NCBI GenBank assembly: GCA_024635585.1
Contig: JAGXIP010000052.1
Location: forward strand, 1-61,842
DNA from: Saccharicrinis sp.
GTDB lineage: Bacteria > Bacteroidota > Bacteroidia > Bacteroidales > Marinilabiliaceae
DNA length: 61,842 nucleotides
Reading direction: 5' to 3'
Shown: piece after piece, positions 33,501 to 40,652 of the stretch
Numbering within the stretch: position 1 is the first letter of the stretch
Layout: every line of letters begins with the position of its first letter
Made by a program: the position numbers and the translations under genes
Notes under the pieces: model-generated
Told to the model about the DNA's origin: nothing
Database searches by the model: none
Seen by the model: the letters and a program-made list of their open reading frames with translations, nothing else

Positions 33501-34973
33501 TTGGTTCGATATTAAACCGTTCAGCTCAATCTTTTCATATTTATAGCCTTTAACGTCAATAGAATCAATGGTTCCTTTGATGTACGAATTAAATTCGCTT
33601 TTGCCCAGTTTGTATCCCTGCACCGATACATCCATGCTAACATTGTTGAGGTTGTTTTCCCAATTTAGCATTTTGCCAATGTTAAAACTCTTTGTGCTAA
33701 CAAAGCCCGAATAGATAAGCTTATCGTCGTCGGTAATCTTTATGCCCAAGTCGGTGTTTATATTGCCCAGATCGGTTTTAAAGCTACCGTAAGCAACCAG
33801 GTTATCCACAAAGCCCGAAAATTTTCCGCTGTATTGAATGTTACCCAATTTTTGAAATGAAGCAGGCAAATCAACGCGCTCCGATTGGGCATTTATCGAT
33901 AAAATTTTATTGAGATCTACAATATTGGTACTCAGCTCTTTTACATCCAAAAATATATACGATTCTCTAAAATTGGGTAATCCCGTGATGTCGAAGCTGG
34001 TTGATAGATAAGTGTTGGTGCCTGCATTTATGTTAATGTCACGACCTTTTAAGTCGGCGATGGTGCCCATAAAATTCCCCCTCAAGTTAATCCTGTTGTT
34101 TAATAACGGGAAATTTGGGATGAGCAGCGCACACTCATGATAATCCAACGAAACGGAGTTTACCTGAAGGTCAATAACGGCAGTGTTAATAAAGTCTTCT
34201 TTCCTGGCAGCAGAATCTAACTGAACTTTAAAATTACCCAAACTTATAAAGGAATGTTCGGCTGTTAAAAGCACATTGCGTAACATAAAGCCATTGTTCC
34301 CAGCGCTAACTTCGGCTTTCGACTTTTTGAGCATGAGTCCCGATTGTTCCCGTGCCGATAAATCATTAATGCGAAAAGATATCTCGCCATCTTTGTTTCT
34401 TATTTTATCAATAAGCACACTGAGCGAAGTAATTGCTATATCATTGGAGTTAAACTTGGTTTGTGGTTTGGGGGCTGAAGTGTTATGGTATGAAAAGGCA
34501 CTGTTTTTAACCCTTAGCTTTTGAACATTTAATTGCCACTTACTACCTGATATTCTTTCCTTTAGTAACGAATCAATAATAAAAGAATAGTTATTACTTA
34601 AAGAGTCGCTTACCAAGCGGGTTTGCAGTCTATTTACTGTTATCTGCCCCAGATAAATTTGCTTGTGTTTAATGCTAAAGCTATCGATAGGAGCTGTAAG
34701 TTTCTCGATAAACAATAAGGAATCTTGCTGATGGTCTTTTACCAAAATATTTTTGAGTACAATTTCTCTTATGGGGTAAAAGCGAACATTTTCGATAGAT
34801 ACCTCCGTACCCAAATCGTCCGAAAATTTATTCATGAGCATTCCTGCCAAGGAATTTTGGACACTAGGAATAAGCACCACAAAATATAATATGACGGGTG
34901 TTATTACCAGTACCAACAGTAAATAGACTAATATTTTAAATATTTTTTTAATAGCTTTGTCGTTTGTTTGCAA
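30516..34973 (-). CDS. TamB-domain translocation/assembly protein
   Basis: A 1485-aa envelope-spanning protein of the AsmA/TamB type, thought to bridge inner and outer membranes for lipid transport or outer-membrane protein assembly. One N-terminal membrane helix (residues about 11-32, ILVYLLLVLVITPVILYFVV) precedes long repetitive beta-strands. The C-terminal DUF490/TamB domain (about 1100-1450) has GKGSIQIQRSKEGEISFLG and GDYMFSLENLVNKRFDI. The tail from about 1450 is acidic/basic. The listed start is a TTG, with no ATG until about codon 43, so the exact start is uncertain. No tamA is adjacent in the window. Confidence 0.92.
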   Translation of the reverse strand: MQTNDKAIKKIFKILVYLLLVLVITPVILYFVVLIPSVQNSLAGMLMNKFSDDLGTEVSIENVRFYPIREIVLKNILVKDHQQDSLLFIEKLTAPIDSFSIKHKQIYLGQITVNRLQTRLVSDSLSNNYSFIIDSLLKERISGSKWQLNVQKLRVKNSAFSYHNTSAPKPQTKFNSNDIAITSLSVLIDKIRNKDGEISFRINDLSAREQSGLMLKKSKAEVSAGNNGFMLRNVLLTAEHSFISLGNFKVQLDSAARKEDFINTAVIDLQVNSVSLDYHECALLIPNFPLLNNRINLRGNFMGTIADLKGRDININAGTNTYLSTSFDITGLPNFRESYIFLDVKELSTNIVDLNKILSINAQSERVDLPASFQKLGNIQYSGKFSGFVDNLVAYGSFKTDLGNINTDLGIKITDDDKLIYSGFVSTKSFNIGKMLNWENNLNNVSMDVSVQGYKLGKSEFNSYIKGTIDSIDVKGYKYEKIELNGLISNQRFNGKINLNDPNAQLLFNGVVDFSEHIPEFDFSAILNDVRLDKLNIAPNLVDSRLSLMLTSSLSGKSINSLSGTTVLHKGSFIIDEQTFLIDSLILNAKQDQLEKEITLKSELLDAQLTGNFDLNTMPKSIKQVLSEYVPSLFPAPSENNYRDRFVFNIDTKNLSELMKAFQSKLLVSDSSNIHGSMNSYSKQLQIKGNFNEIKYNSFSAQNLDIAVNTLTGRLNTQLSSKVFGIGKIIPLHNFELSQNASNDSIQLNFGWKNTDENPGEGKINTSTKLNRTDEGDVYSKINLLPSYVRVYDSLWTIQDSEINLSPAGLRVNTFRVHHRNQEININGSLDTDMKGALTTYFQNINIGDLTSLFNLSSITFDGLLNGSLELKGSLEEPIITSQLDLDGFKINNEDIGHLNIESNWSNLQNAVLVKALIENNNSRPLSGKGYYKPSDNDYSFDFELDSLPISFVNLYTNAAIQNLKGTTSGNVRLLQTEHGFGLEAAIKVNKAKFDVDLLQCSFFVEDSVIITPESFVFKKMTLTDPRGRKGRFDGSIRHQGFSNMSFDLYVHTNNMLVLNTQEKDNPLYYGTVYADGDLAIWGKPDDLTLDINGQTKPNTKFYIPISDDEEALDNNFIRFVQPNDTLKKAKQKQEEYRVEISNYNLNMGVDITPDAQVQVIFKTAGGNILKSWGKGSIQIQRSKEGEISFLGDYTTEKGDYMFSLENLVNKRFDINKGGSIVWEGSPYDANIDITATYKLKASLQSLMGATSSSSDISGRVPINCDLILSNRLSQPNINFNISAPTLEQSTQNIIREAISTEEELNRQVLSLLVLNRFYTPSYSASAAEGQNSNLANAYTYELISSQISSLVSQMIEDVDVGFSYRPQDEISSEQIEVALSTQIFNDRVTLNGNVEYGKYGRYGIPNQNSSNIVGDFDLDVKLNRSGSLRAKAYTHSNDDFSFDNSPTTQGVGLSYQEEFNTVGELIRKYWNWITGKAKKEEETE

Positions 34974-35220
34974 AAGTAGATAAAAAAGGACTCAAACACA
35001 CACTAAAAACGGGTGCTTGATGGAAATATTATCTACCAAAAAGCGTGCAAGAAAATATCAAAGAATTATTTTTGCCTGAGGGTACATGGGCATAGCCCCG
35101 CAAAGGTGGGGTTAGTAGATAGGAGTTCAGTTTTTTGTAGCAAAACGACTGATATTATGATTGTGGCAGATAAGCTGTCTAGGCAGAGATTGAGCTTGTC
35201 GTGGATTGCATAGTGTATTA
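34974..35220. other. Spacer upstream of tamB
   Basis: Contains a short GCCCCGCaaagGTGGGGT hairpin at about 35094-35111 and mostly unstructured sequence. It adjoins the inverted-repeat element at 35221. No gene seen. Confidence 0.4.
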
Positions 35221-35448
35221 TTCAACCCTTTCAGGGCTGAAACCACCACATATACTTGTACCGTGCGTTACACGCACGGTTATTCATAGTTTACTCCCTT
35301 CGGGAGATCAGATTAGCCTGTAGATTAACAATGTCCTGAAAGGACTAAACATGAATAACCACCGGTGTCCGCTTGCCACAGTAGCTTTAGCGGAGGAGCA
35401 AGCCGGGGGCGAGCAATCGAGGTATCTTGCGGCCCTGAAAGGGTTGAA
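35221..35448. mobile_element. MITE-like element with perfect 17-bp terminal inverted repeats
   Basis: TTCAACCCTTTCAGGGC at 35221-35237 is exactly inverted at 35432-35448, giving a 228-bp element with no coding capacity. Inside are a perfect palindrome ACCGTGCGT-tac-ACGCACGGT (35260-35280), CTCCCTTCGGGAG near 35291, and a TAGCTTTAGCGGAGGAGCAA segment related to the 48-bp block of the later elements. A further half end (TTATTCAACCCTC) lies at about 35473. This TIR type is common in Bacteroidota genomes as I remember them. Confidence 0.75.
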
Positions 35449-35509
35449 CTTATTGTGGCCTTTCATGGTGCATTATTCAACCCTCTACTGTTAGTCAGGT
35501 AAAGGTCAT

Positions 35510-35657
35510 AATTCAATAATTCTTTAATCTAAAAGTCTAATGTCTCATAATCTATTAATCTCATAATCGTTAATCTATCAGTCTAACATCTAATGTCTAA
35601 CAATCTAATGTCTAATAATCTAGTGTCTATCAGTCTAACATCTAACAATCTAACAAA
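35510..35657. repeat. Degenerate AATCTAATGTCTAACA word repeat abutting tsaD
   Basis: About 150 bases of imperfect 7-12-base words (taatctaatgtct, atcagtctaacatc, caatctaacaa). It ends directly at the tsaD ATG, so it must be in the 5' leader of that gene. Spacing is irregular, so it is not a CRISPR. Confidence 0.7.
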
Positions 35658-36677
35658 ATGAGCACGTACATATTAGCCATAGAATCGTCGTGCGATGATA
35701 CCTCTGCAGCTGTTTTTGAAAACGATGTGGTATTATCTAACAGCGTTGCCAATCAAAACGTTCATAAGGAGTATGGAGGAGTGGTACCTGAATTAGCTTC
35801 TCGGGCACATCAGCAAAATATTGTACCTGTGGTGCATAAAGCTTTAAAGGATGCAGGGGTAAAGCCAGGTGATATCAATGCTGTGGCTTTTACACGAGGA
35901 CCTGGGTTAATGGGTTCGTTACTGGTAGGTACATCCTTTGCCAAGGGATTTGCATTGGCTAATAATATTCCGCTCATTGATGTAAACCATTTACACGCCC
36001 ACGTATTGGCGCATTTTATTAAGGAACCAGACCAAGAAACGGCTCATCCTGAGTTTCCCTTTCTGTGCTTGTTGGTATCTGGAGGCAATAGTCAGATAGT
36101 GTTGGTTAAGGATTATATGCACATGCAGGTGGTGGGTCAAACTATCGACGATGCGGCAGGAGAAGCTTTTGATAAGTGTGCTAAAGTGATGGGCTTACCT
36201 TATCCCGGCGGACCCTTGGTTGATAAGCTGGCCAAAGAAGGAAATCCCAATGCTTTTGCCTTCGCCAAACCCAAGGTAAAAGATTACGACTATAGTTTTA
36301 GCGGTCTCAAAACGTCGTTCCTCTATTTTTTAAGGGATCGTTTAAAAGAAAATCCTGATTTTATTGAGGAAAACAAAAACGATTTGTGCGCTTCGTTACA
36401 AAGCACCATTGTAGATATTTTATTGGATAAATTAGAAAAGGCGGCCAATGATTTAAATATCAATCAGATAGCTTTGGCTGGTGGTGTCTCGGCCAATTCT
36501 GGTTTACGTGATGGTCTACAAATAATGGCTGTTCGTAAAAAATGGATAACCTTTATACCCAAGTTTGCGTACACCACCGATAACGCCGCAATGGTGGCTA
36601 TAACAGGTTATTATAAATATTTAGCTAAGGATTTTGCTGGACAGGATGCCGCTCCTTATTCGAGAGTTGTATTTTAA
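35658..36677 (+). CDS. tsaD: tRNA N6-adenosine threonylcarbamoyltransferase
   Basis: Transfers the threonylcarbamoyl group to A37 of tRNAs that read ANN codons, acting with TsaB and TsaE. 339 aa, full length. The ASKHA start reads ILAIESSCDDTSAAV; the metal-binding histidines lie in VNHLHAHVLAH (His111 and His115); FSGLKTSFL and LAGGVSANSGLR are further family motifs. The ATG is fixed by IESSCDDT and directly follows a word repeat. Confidence 0.97.
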   Translation: MSTYILAIESSCDDTSAAVFENDVVLSNSVANQNVHKEYGGVVPELASRAHQQNIVPVVHKALKDAGVKPGDINAVAFTRGPGLMGSLLVGTSFAKGFALANNIPLIDVNHLHAHVLAHFIKEPDQETAHPEFPFLCLLVSGGNSQIVLVKDYMHMQVVGQTIDDAAGEAFDKCAKVMGLPYPGGPLVDKLAKEGNPNAFAFAKPKVKDYDYSFSGLKTSFLYFLRDRLKENPDFIEENKNDLCASLQSTIVDILLDKLEKAANDLNINQIALAGGVSANSGLRDGLQIMAVRKKWITFIPKFAYTTDNAAMVAITGYYKYLAKDFAGQDAAPYSRVVF

Positions 36678-36802
36678 CCCTTGCATTCATCGAATGGTTT
36701 GGGTTAATCAGCATAAATGAATTGTTCCCAAGCTAAAAATAAAATTATATCAAAACAAATTAATGATTTGTACAAGGAACAAGGAATGAAAGGTATTTTT
36801 TT

Positions 36803-36810
36803 TACTTTTG
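36803..36810 (+). promoter_or_regulatory. Candidate -7 box of the peptide-maturation operon
   Basis: TACTTTTG fits TAnnTTTG and lies 19 bases before the PqqD-like ATG, so the transcript would have a very short leader. No good -33 box is seen. Confidence 0.4.
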
Positions 36811-36829
36811 TCGCTGAAAATTAAGTAAC

Positions 36830-37120
36830 ATGGATGTTTCATGGGTATATGTTAAGAGTGAGGGTTTTGTGGAAAAAGCCATTGGTGCCGAAAAGGTGCT
36901 GGTACCCTTAACGGATAATGTGGCCAACATGAACCAAGTATATAATTTGAATGAAGTTGGTTCGTTTATTTACGATACCATCGACGGAGAAAAAACCATT
37001 GCCCAAGTTCATAAAGCATTGATAAACCAATACGAAGTAAACCAAAAAGAAGCACTAAACGATATCACTTTTTTTATTAATGACATGGTTAATAGAGGAG
37101 TATTATTCGTCAGGCATTAG
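36830..37120 (+). CDS. PqqD-family peptide carrier (RRE) protein
   Basis: A 96-aa stand-alone PqqD-like domain. Such proteins bind the leader of ribosomally made peptides and present it to modifying enzymes. LTDNVANMNQVYNLNEVGSF followed by IYDTIDGEKTIAQVHKAL and a winged-helix-like C-terminus fits the fold. It begins a tight three-gene run: 22 bases to a small peptide gene, then 31 bases to an HPr-kinase-like gene. The PQQ pathway is excluded, because no pqqA/C/E are present. Confidence 0.8.
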   Translation: MDVSWVYVKSEGFVEKAIGAEKVLVPLTDNVANMNQVYNLNEVGSFIYDTIDGEKTIAQVHKALINQYEVNQKEALNDITFFINDMVNRGVLFVRH

Positions 37121-37142
37121 TTGAGAATAAGATTTTATTTGG

Positions 37143-37355
37143 ATGAAAACTAAAATACAAAATAAGAAAATATATTCGAAGCCACTTTTGGAGGTGATTG
37201 CCGTGGATCATGAGATATCCTTGGTGATGGCAAGTGTTCCAGAACTCGACCCAATCTTTAGTGCTAAGCAAATTTCCCCCTCCAGTGGGCCTGCGCAGGT
37301 GTCTTCTACATCGGAGGATAGTGATCCTTTTGGAGGAAGTGCACCGCAATATTAA
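37143..37355 (+). CDS. Putative RiPP precursor-like peptide with YxxPxL motif
   Basis: A 70-aa peptide between the PqqD-like and HPr-kinase-like genes. The N-terminal half resembles a leader: basic start (MKTKIQNKKI), then YSKPLLEVI at residues 11-19, which contains YxxPxL, the motif bound by the RRE in lasso-peptide leaders. A hydrophobic SLVMAS follows at 26-31. The C-terminal half is Ser/Pro/Asp-rich and ends DPFGGSAPQY. There is no cysteine and no obvious Gly-rich ring core. Precursor status is inferred from context and motif. Confidence 0.6.
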   Translation: MKTKIQNKKIYSKPLLEVIAVDHEISLVMASVPELDPIFSAKQISPSSGPAQVSSTSEDSDPFGGSAPQY

Positions 37356-37386
37356 TCACAAACTTAAAAGTGTACAACAATTTGAA

Positions 37387-38292
37387 ATGAATGAAGAGGA
37401 CTTTACGTTAAACATAGCTGCTGTTTATTTCCAATGCCGCAGCCTTAGTCCTCAGATACACTTGGATAAGTTTGGTTCGATCAGCCATTATCTTTCTCCC
37501 GATACTGTTATTACTCCCGATTATTTATTGGAATACCATGTAGTTGAAATCCTCGAACTATCTGCTTATAAGCGTGTGTTTGTTGCGGAGCCCGAAACGA
37601 ATACTCTGCTCAATTATAAATGGAATATTTACAATGGCCCGGGCAAGGTAGTTGTAACAGTTGACTACTCCGATCATCCAACTATTCAATCCATTGCCGC
37701 TTTTATCGTGGATGATTCATCAAAAATAACCATTCATATTGTATTAAAATATGAACTAATCTATCCCATCGTTATTGATCCTTTGATACATCCTTTTGGG
37801 TCATTACTGCTGTTGTATTTGATGCAACGAAAAAAAGGATTACTAATTCATGCTTCGGCAGTAGCAATCGATGATAAAGCATTTTTGTTTACCGGAGTTT
37901 CCGGGATAGGTAAATCCACCATGGCTCGTTTGTGGGGCGAGTGTGGTGCTCAAATACTTAACGACGATCGTCTTGTGCTGCGACCTCTCGATGATAAAGT
38001 GATGGTTTACAACAACCCTATGCCCTACTATGCCCAACATCCCAGAGAAGCACCCCTCAAAGCCATTTTCCTCTTAAAACAATCGCCCAAAAATTATATT
38101 AAACAGCTGGGTGGCGTGCTTGCATTTTCCAGGGTACTCGGAAACTTTATTCAGCAGTTTTATCAGCAAAATATGGTTGCAAATCATCTAGAGCTGATGG
38201 AGGAGGTGCTCAAAAGAGTAAAAGTATATGAAGTAGGTTTTAAACCCGACCATGATATTGTGCATATGATTAAGAAAATGGATTTGGAGTGA
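37387..38292 (+). CDS. HPr-kinase-like protein of a peptide-maturation locus
   Basis: A 301-aa protein. The ATG at 37387 is chosen because the longer upstream frame overlaps the peptide gene out of phase. The C-terminal half has the HPrK/P core: GLLIHASAVAIDDKAFLFTG, P-loop GVSGIGKST (residues 170-178), and LNDDR near 191-195. The N-terminal half (1-145) is unlike true HPrK and typical of the short kinase-like proteins found in RiPP clusters, where homologues phosphorylate precursor peptides. No ptsH-type HPr is nearby. Likely cotranscribed with the two genes upstream. Confidence 0.75.
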   Translation: MNEEDFTLNIAAVYFQCRSLSPQIHLDKFGSISHYLSPDTVITPDYLLEYHVVEILELSAYKRVFVAEPETNTLLNYKWNIYNGPGKVVVTVDYSDHPTIQSIAAFIVDDSSKITIHIVLKYELIYPIVIDPLIHPFGSLLLLYLMQRKKGLLIHASAVAIDDKAFLFTGVSGIGKSTMARLWGECGAQILNDDRLVLRPLDDKVMVYNNPMPYYAQHPREAPLKAIFLLKQSPKNYIKQLGGVLAFSRVLGNFIQQFYQQNMVANHLELMEEVLKRVKVYEVGFKPDHDIVHMIKKMDLE

Positions 38293-38837
38293 TGGGGTGG
38301 GGTTAACTGGTTGAGGATATTTTTTTTTGTTGCGTACGAGAATCTTTACGCTATTCTCCAAGTGTCGGCACCGACATCAGCAACGCAGCTTGGGACCCAC
38401 TTGTTGAAGACGATGAAAGAACAGAAAACTGTTTGAGCGTAGCGACTTCTTTCTGTTCCATCGTCGAGAAATTAGTGGGTAAGCGAGTGGTGCAGTCGGC
38501 GGGCTTTTTTGTTTACTTTTTTTGGCTGTAGAAAAAAAGTAAAAGCCTTCCGGCTTTAGGAGAGTAGAGAGGGGTGATATAAGTAAAAAAGTTTCAAGTA
38601 ATAGAACTGTAGCCACCTTGGTAGAACTCACCGTAGGGTCTTACAGTTGTAAGTATCCTAGTATCTTACCAGCGAGATTCTTGTTATCTTTGGCAGAATA
38701 TTACTACCGATCTAAAGAATCTTGATACTCGTATACAAGTCCCTTTGGGGGATTTTAGGGTTTTTATCTATTCGGAGTAGATTTAACCTTTATCGAGCAG
38801 ATTCCTTTAAAACAAATAATCTTATCTTAGTCCATTG
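38293..38837. repeat. Repeat-filled spacer between kinase-like and peptidase genes
   Basis: Contains a long imperfect inverted repeat: CCCAC..GACGATG..AACAGAAA (38397-38428) pairs with TTTCTGTTCCATCGTC..GTGGG (about 38450-38480). A perfect 12-bp hairpin TTTACTTTTTTT / AAAAAAAGTAAA follows at 38512-38543 and may end the upstream operon. A TATCTTTG box at 38685-38692 could start the peptidase transcript. No gene recognised. Confidence 0.6.
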
Positions 38838-39314
38838 ATGCTCCCTTACAAACGAAATAAAACTTTATTTGGCGAAACCTTTATCGCACTGCTCCAAAAG
38901 GAGCATTGTGTGGATGTACCGGTTTATGGACTTAGCATGTTCCCTTTTTATTTGCCTGGTGATATAGTGAGGGTAGAAAAGGCACACCCGGACAACCTGA
39001 AAAAAGGGAATGTAATTGTATTTACCAATAACAACCAATTGGTGGCGCATCGCCTTTTAAAATACGATGCAGAAAACGGAACAGTACTCGCCAAAGGCGA
39101 TGGCCTGATTGGAAAGGACAGGCTTTTAAGAGAGCAGAATGTTCATGCGGTTGTTATCCGTCATTACCGAAAGGGGAAAGAGAAGGTTTTTATCAATCGA
39201 AAAGCAATTAAACGCTTTATTGCTTCTGCATCTCCGTTCATGGGTAGGTTCACTTTTTACGCGGCCCGTGTGTGGAATAAATTTTTCTCGCCCTCTGGGT
39301 TCCACTCCAAGTGA
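38838..39314 (+). CDS. S24/S26-family signal-peptidase-like protein, Ser-His type
   Basis: A 158-aa protein (ATG at 38838; a TTG one codon earlier is less likely). The nucleophile box is YGLSMFPFYLPGDIV with Ser33. The second box is LVAHRLLKY with His71, where bacterial LepB would have Lys, so a Ser-His dyad of the SipW/ER type is predicted. There is no clear N-terminal anchor. Such small S24/S26 peptidases occur with PqqD and ABC exporters in RiPP loci, where leader removal is the suspected job. It is separated from the PqqD genes by 545 bases of repeats. Confidence 0.72.
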   Translation: MLPYKRNKTLFGETFIALLQKEHCVDVPVYGLSMFPFYLPGDIVRVEKAHPDNLKKGNVIVFTNNNQLVAHRLLKYDAENGTVLAKGDGLIGKDRLLREQNVHAVVIRHYRKGKEKVFINRKAIKRFIASASPFMGRFTFYAARVWNKFFSPSGFHSK

Positions 39315-39461
39315 AGCTCAGAGTTAGGAGGGGGAATTTGTAACTACCGCCTTTGATCTTACATTTTGTCCAATTAGTAAATATTACTCGCTGTAATTCA
39401 ACTCTTTTATTTTTAATGAAGAACTGCGAAGCATCCAAGATAAATCAATTTTACCTTCAAC

Positions 39462-39590
39462 GACGGCTCTTCCCCTTTTATTTGGAAAAAAGAGCCTGTC
39501 CCGCAGAATTGCGGGAGGAAGTACTGCAATGCAGATGCAGGGATGGGGATAGCGTGTTTGTCACAAACAGGGGATTAATAAGGTATGAAA
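39462..39590. repeat. GACGGCTCTTCCC module, copy 1, with swapped loop
   Basis: Starts CGACGGCTCTTCCCC and ends GGATGGGGATAGCG. Compared with copies at 40236 and 45768, the loop of the central hairpin is replaced by a different palindrome (AGCCTGTCCCGC..GCGGGA, 39493-39516), and the second stem changes from ACCAC/GTGTGG to TGCA-type pairing. It abuts the 3' end of the DUF559 gene. Confidence 0.65.
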
Positions 39591-39595
39591 GAGGT

Positions 39596-39961
39596 CTATC
39601 TGGACTTAATCAACCACTGTTCATAATACTTTTTAATATCATCTAAAATATTATCCGGATGTTCAAATACCATTACATTTTCATATCTTAGGATGGTAAT
39701 ATTGTAGCTGTCTAATTTTTGATCTCGTTTATTATCATACTCCTCGTTATACACATGATTTTCACCATCTAATTCAATACCCAATTGTATTTTAGGGCAA
39801 TAAAGATCTAAAATAAAGTTATCTATTGAGTGTTGCCTTCTGAATTTGAGTTCGGCAATCTGTTTGTTTTTAAGATATTTCCAGAGTTCAATTTCTGCTG
39901 GTGTTGAATGGTTACGCAATTGTTTCCTGAATAACTTTAAGTGTCGGCTATTGGATTTCAT
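39596..39961 (-). CDS. DUF559 (Vsr-like) endonuclease-domain protein
   Basis: A 121-aa single-domain protein with the DUF559/Vsr-like PD-(D/E)xK nuclease pattern: STPAEIELWKYLKNKQ (19-34), KFRRQHSIDNFILDLYCP (39-56, Asp52), GIELDGENH (61-69, Glu63 and Asp65) and RDQKLDSYNITILRYEN (79-95). It probably nicks or cuts DNA. It lies alone on the minus strand inside palindromic repeats and splits the peptidase gene from the ABC exporter gene. No methylase or helicase partner is present. Mobility through, or maintenance by, these repeats is a hypothesis. Confidence 0.82.
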   Translation of the reverse strand: MKSNSRHLKLFRKQLRNHSTPAEIELWKYLKNKQIAELKFRRQHSIDNFILDLYCPKIQLGIELDGENHVYNEEYDNKRDQKLDSYNITILRYENVMVFEHPDNILDDIKKYYEQWLIKSR

Positions 39962-40110
39962 GATGGAGGTTTTGAATCAAGTTAGAAAAAATATGGATAA
40001 AAATCCACCTGCTTGGACGTATATATATGGTTTATGGGATAGGTTTCTACTCACAGCGGATGGGGATCAACTAGTTTTATGAGCATTAGTTTTTGAAAGT
40101 GGTAAGGTCT

Positions 40111-40550
40111 ACAACCGTCCCGTCTGTGAGAAGGGTTTTTTTTGGGGAATAATATTTCTTTGCTGTAAGATGGCGCTTGATTTTTCAAGTTGGGAACTGG
40201 ATAATCCTTAAAAAGAACACAGGTTTATAAACGGAGACGGCTCTTCCCTCTCCCATTTTTTGAGGGGAGGGGGAAGTACCACTCCGCAGGTGTGGGGATG
40301 GGGGTTAATAAAGTATGTTTGTCAGTATGAGGATTTTAAGTAGCAAGGCTTACAACCACCCCGTCTGCTATTTCGTACCTCATAGCATCCACCCCGCCTT
40401 TTTTAAGGCGGGGAATCGTTGTGTGTGGTATTTTTCAGATTATAAAAATTCTCCGTTGTAAACCAAACACCCTCTTTCCCCGTCTTACTTAAAGCACTCA
40501 AAGAGTGCTTTCCAAGCTCTCCCCCATTTTGGGGGAACTGGTGGGGGCTT
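40111..40550. repeat. Composite palindromic element, partial copy A
   Basis: Degenerate GGTCTACAACCGTCCCGTCTG at 40111, GACGGCTCTTCCC hairpin module at 40236-40330, core GGCTTACAACCACCCCGTCTG near 40352, an empty stem-loop CGCCTTTTTTAAGGCG at 40395-40410, and right end CTCTCCCCCATTTTGGGGGA..GTGGGGGCTT to 40550. No matching left end was found, so this copy is truncated or rearranged around the DUF559 gene. Confidence 0.65.
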
Positions 40551-40583
40551 TACTATCTTTTTTTACTATCTTTTGCACCCAAA

Positions 40584-40632
40584 TACTCACGGGGTGACTA
40601 TTTACATTTTGCGCATAGTCACCCCGTGAGTG
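40584..40632. repeat. CACGGGGTGACTAT palindromic repeat upstream of ABC exporter
   Basis: TACTCACGGGGTGACTAT (40584-40601) is inverted as ATAGTCACCCCGTGAGTG (40615-40632). Relative to the other copies both arms carry the same A/C change, which keeps the stem paired. It ends 20 bases before the ABC gene ATG. Confidence 0.8.
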
Positions 40633-40652
40633 AGAAATATCAACCTAAAAAA

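Noticed and set aside
35510..35657. Possible CRISPR-like array upstream of tsaD
   Set aside because: Repeated words are short, imperfect and irregularly spaced, with no constant repeat or spacer length and no cas genes.
36830..38292. Calling the PqqD-peptide-kinase genes a lasso-peptide cluster
   Set aside because: No asparagine-synthetase-like cyclase or transglutaminase-like protease is in the window, and the peptide lacks an obvious Gly-start ring with a correctly placed Asp/Glu.
40626..40652. GTG start of the ABC exporter inside the palindromic repeat
   Set aside because: The ATG at 40653 gives a normal exporter N-terminus; the GTG is part of the repeat's CCCGTGAGTGAG arm.
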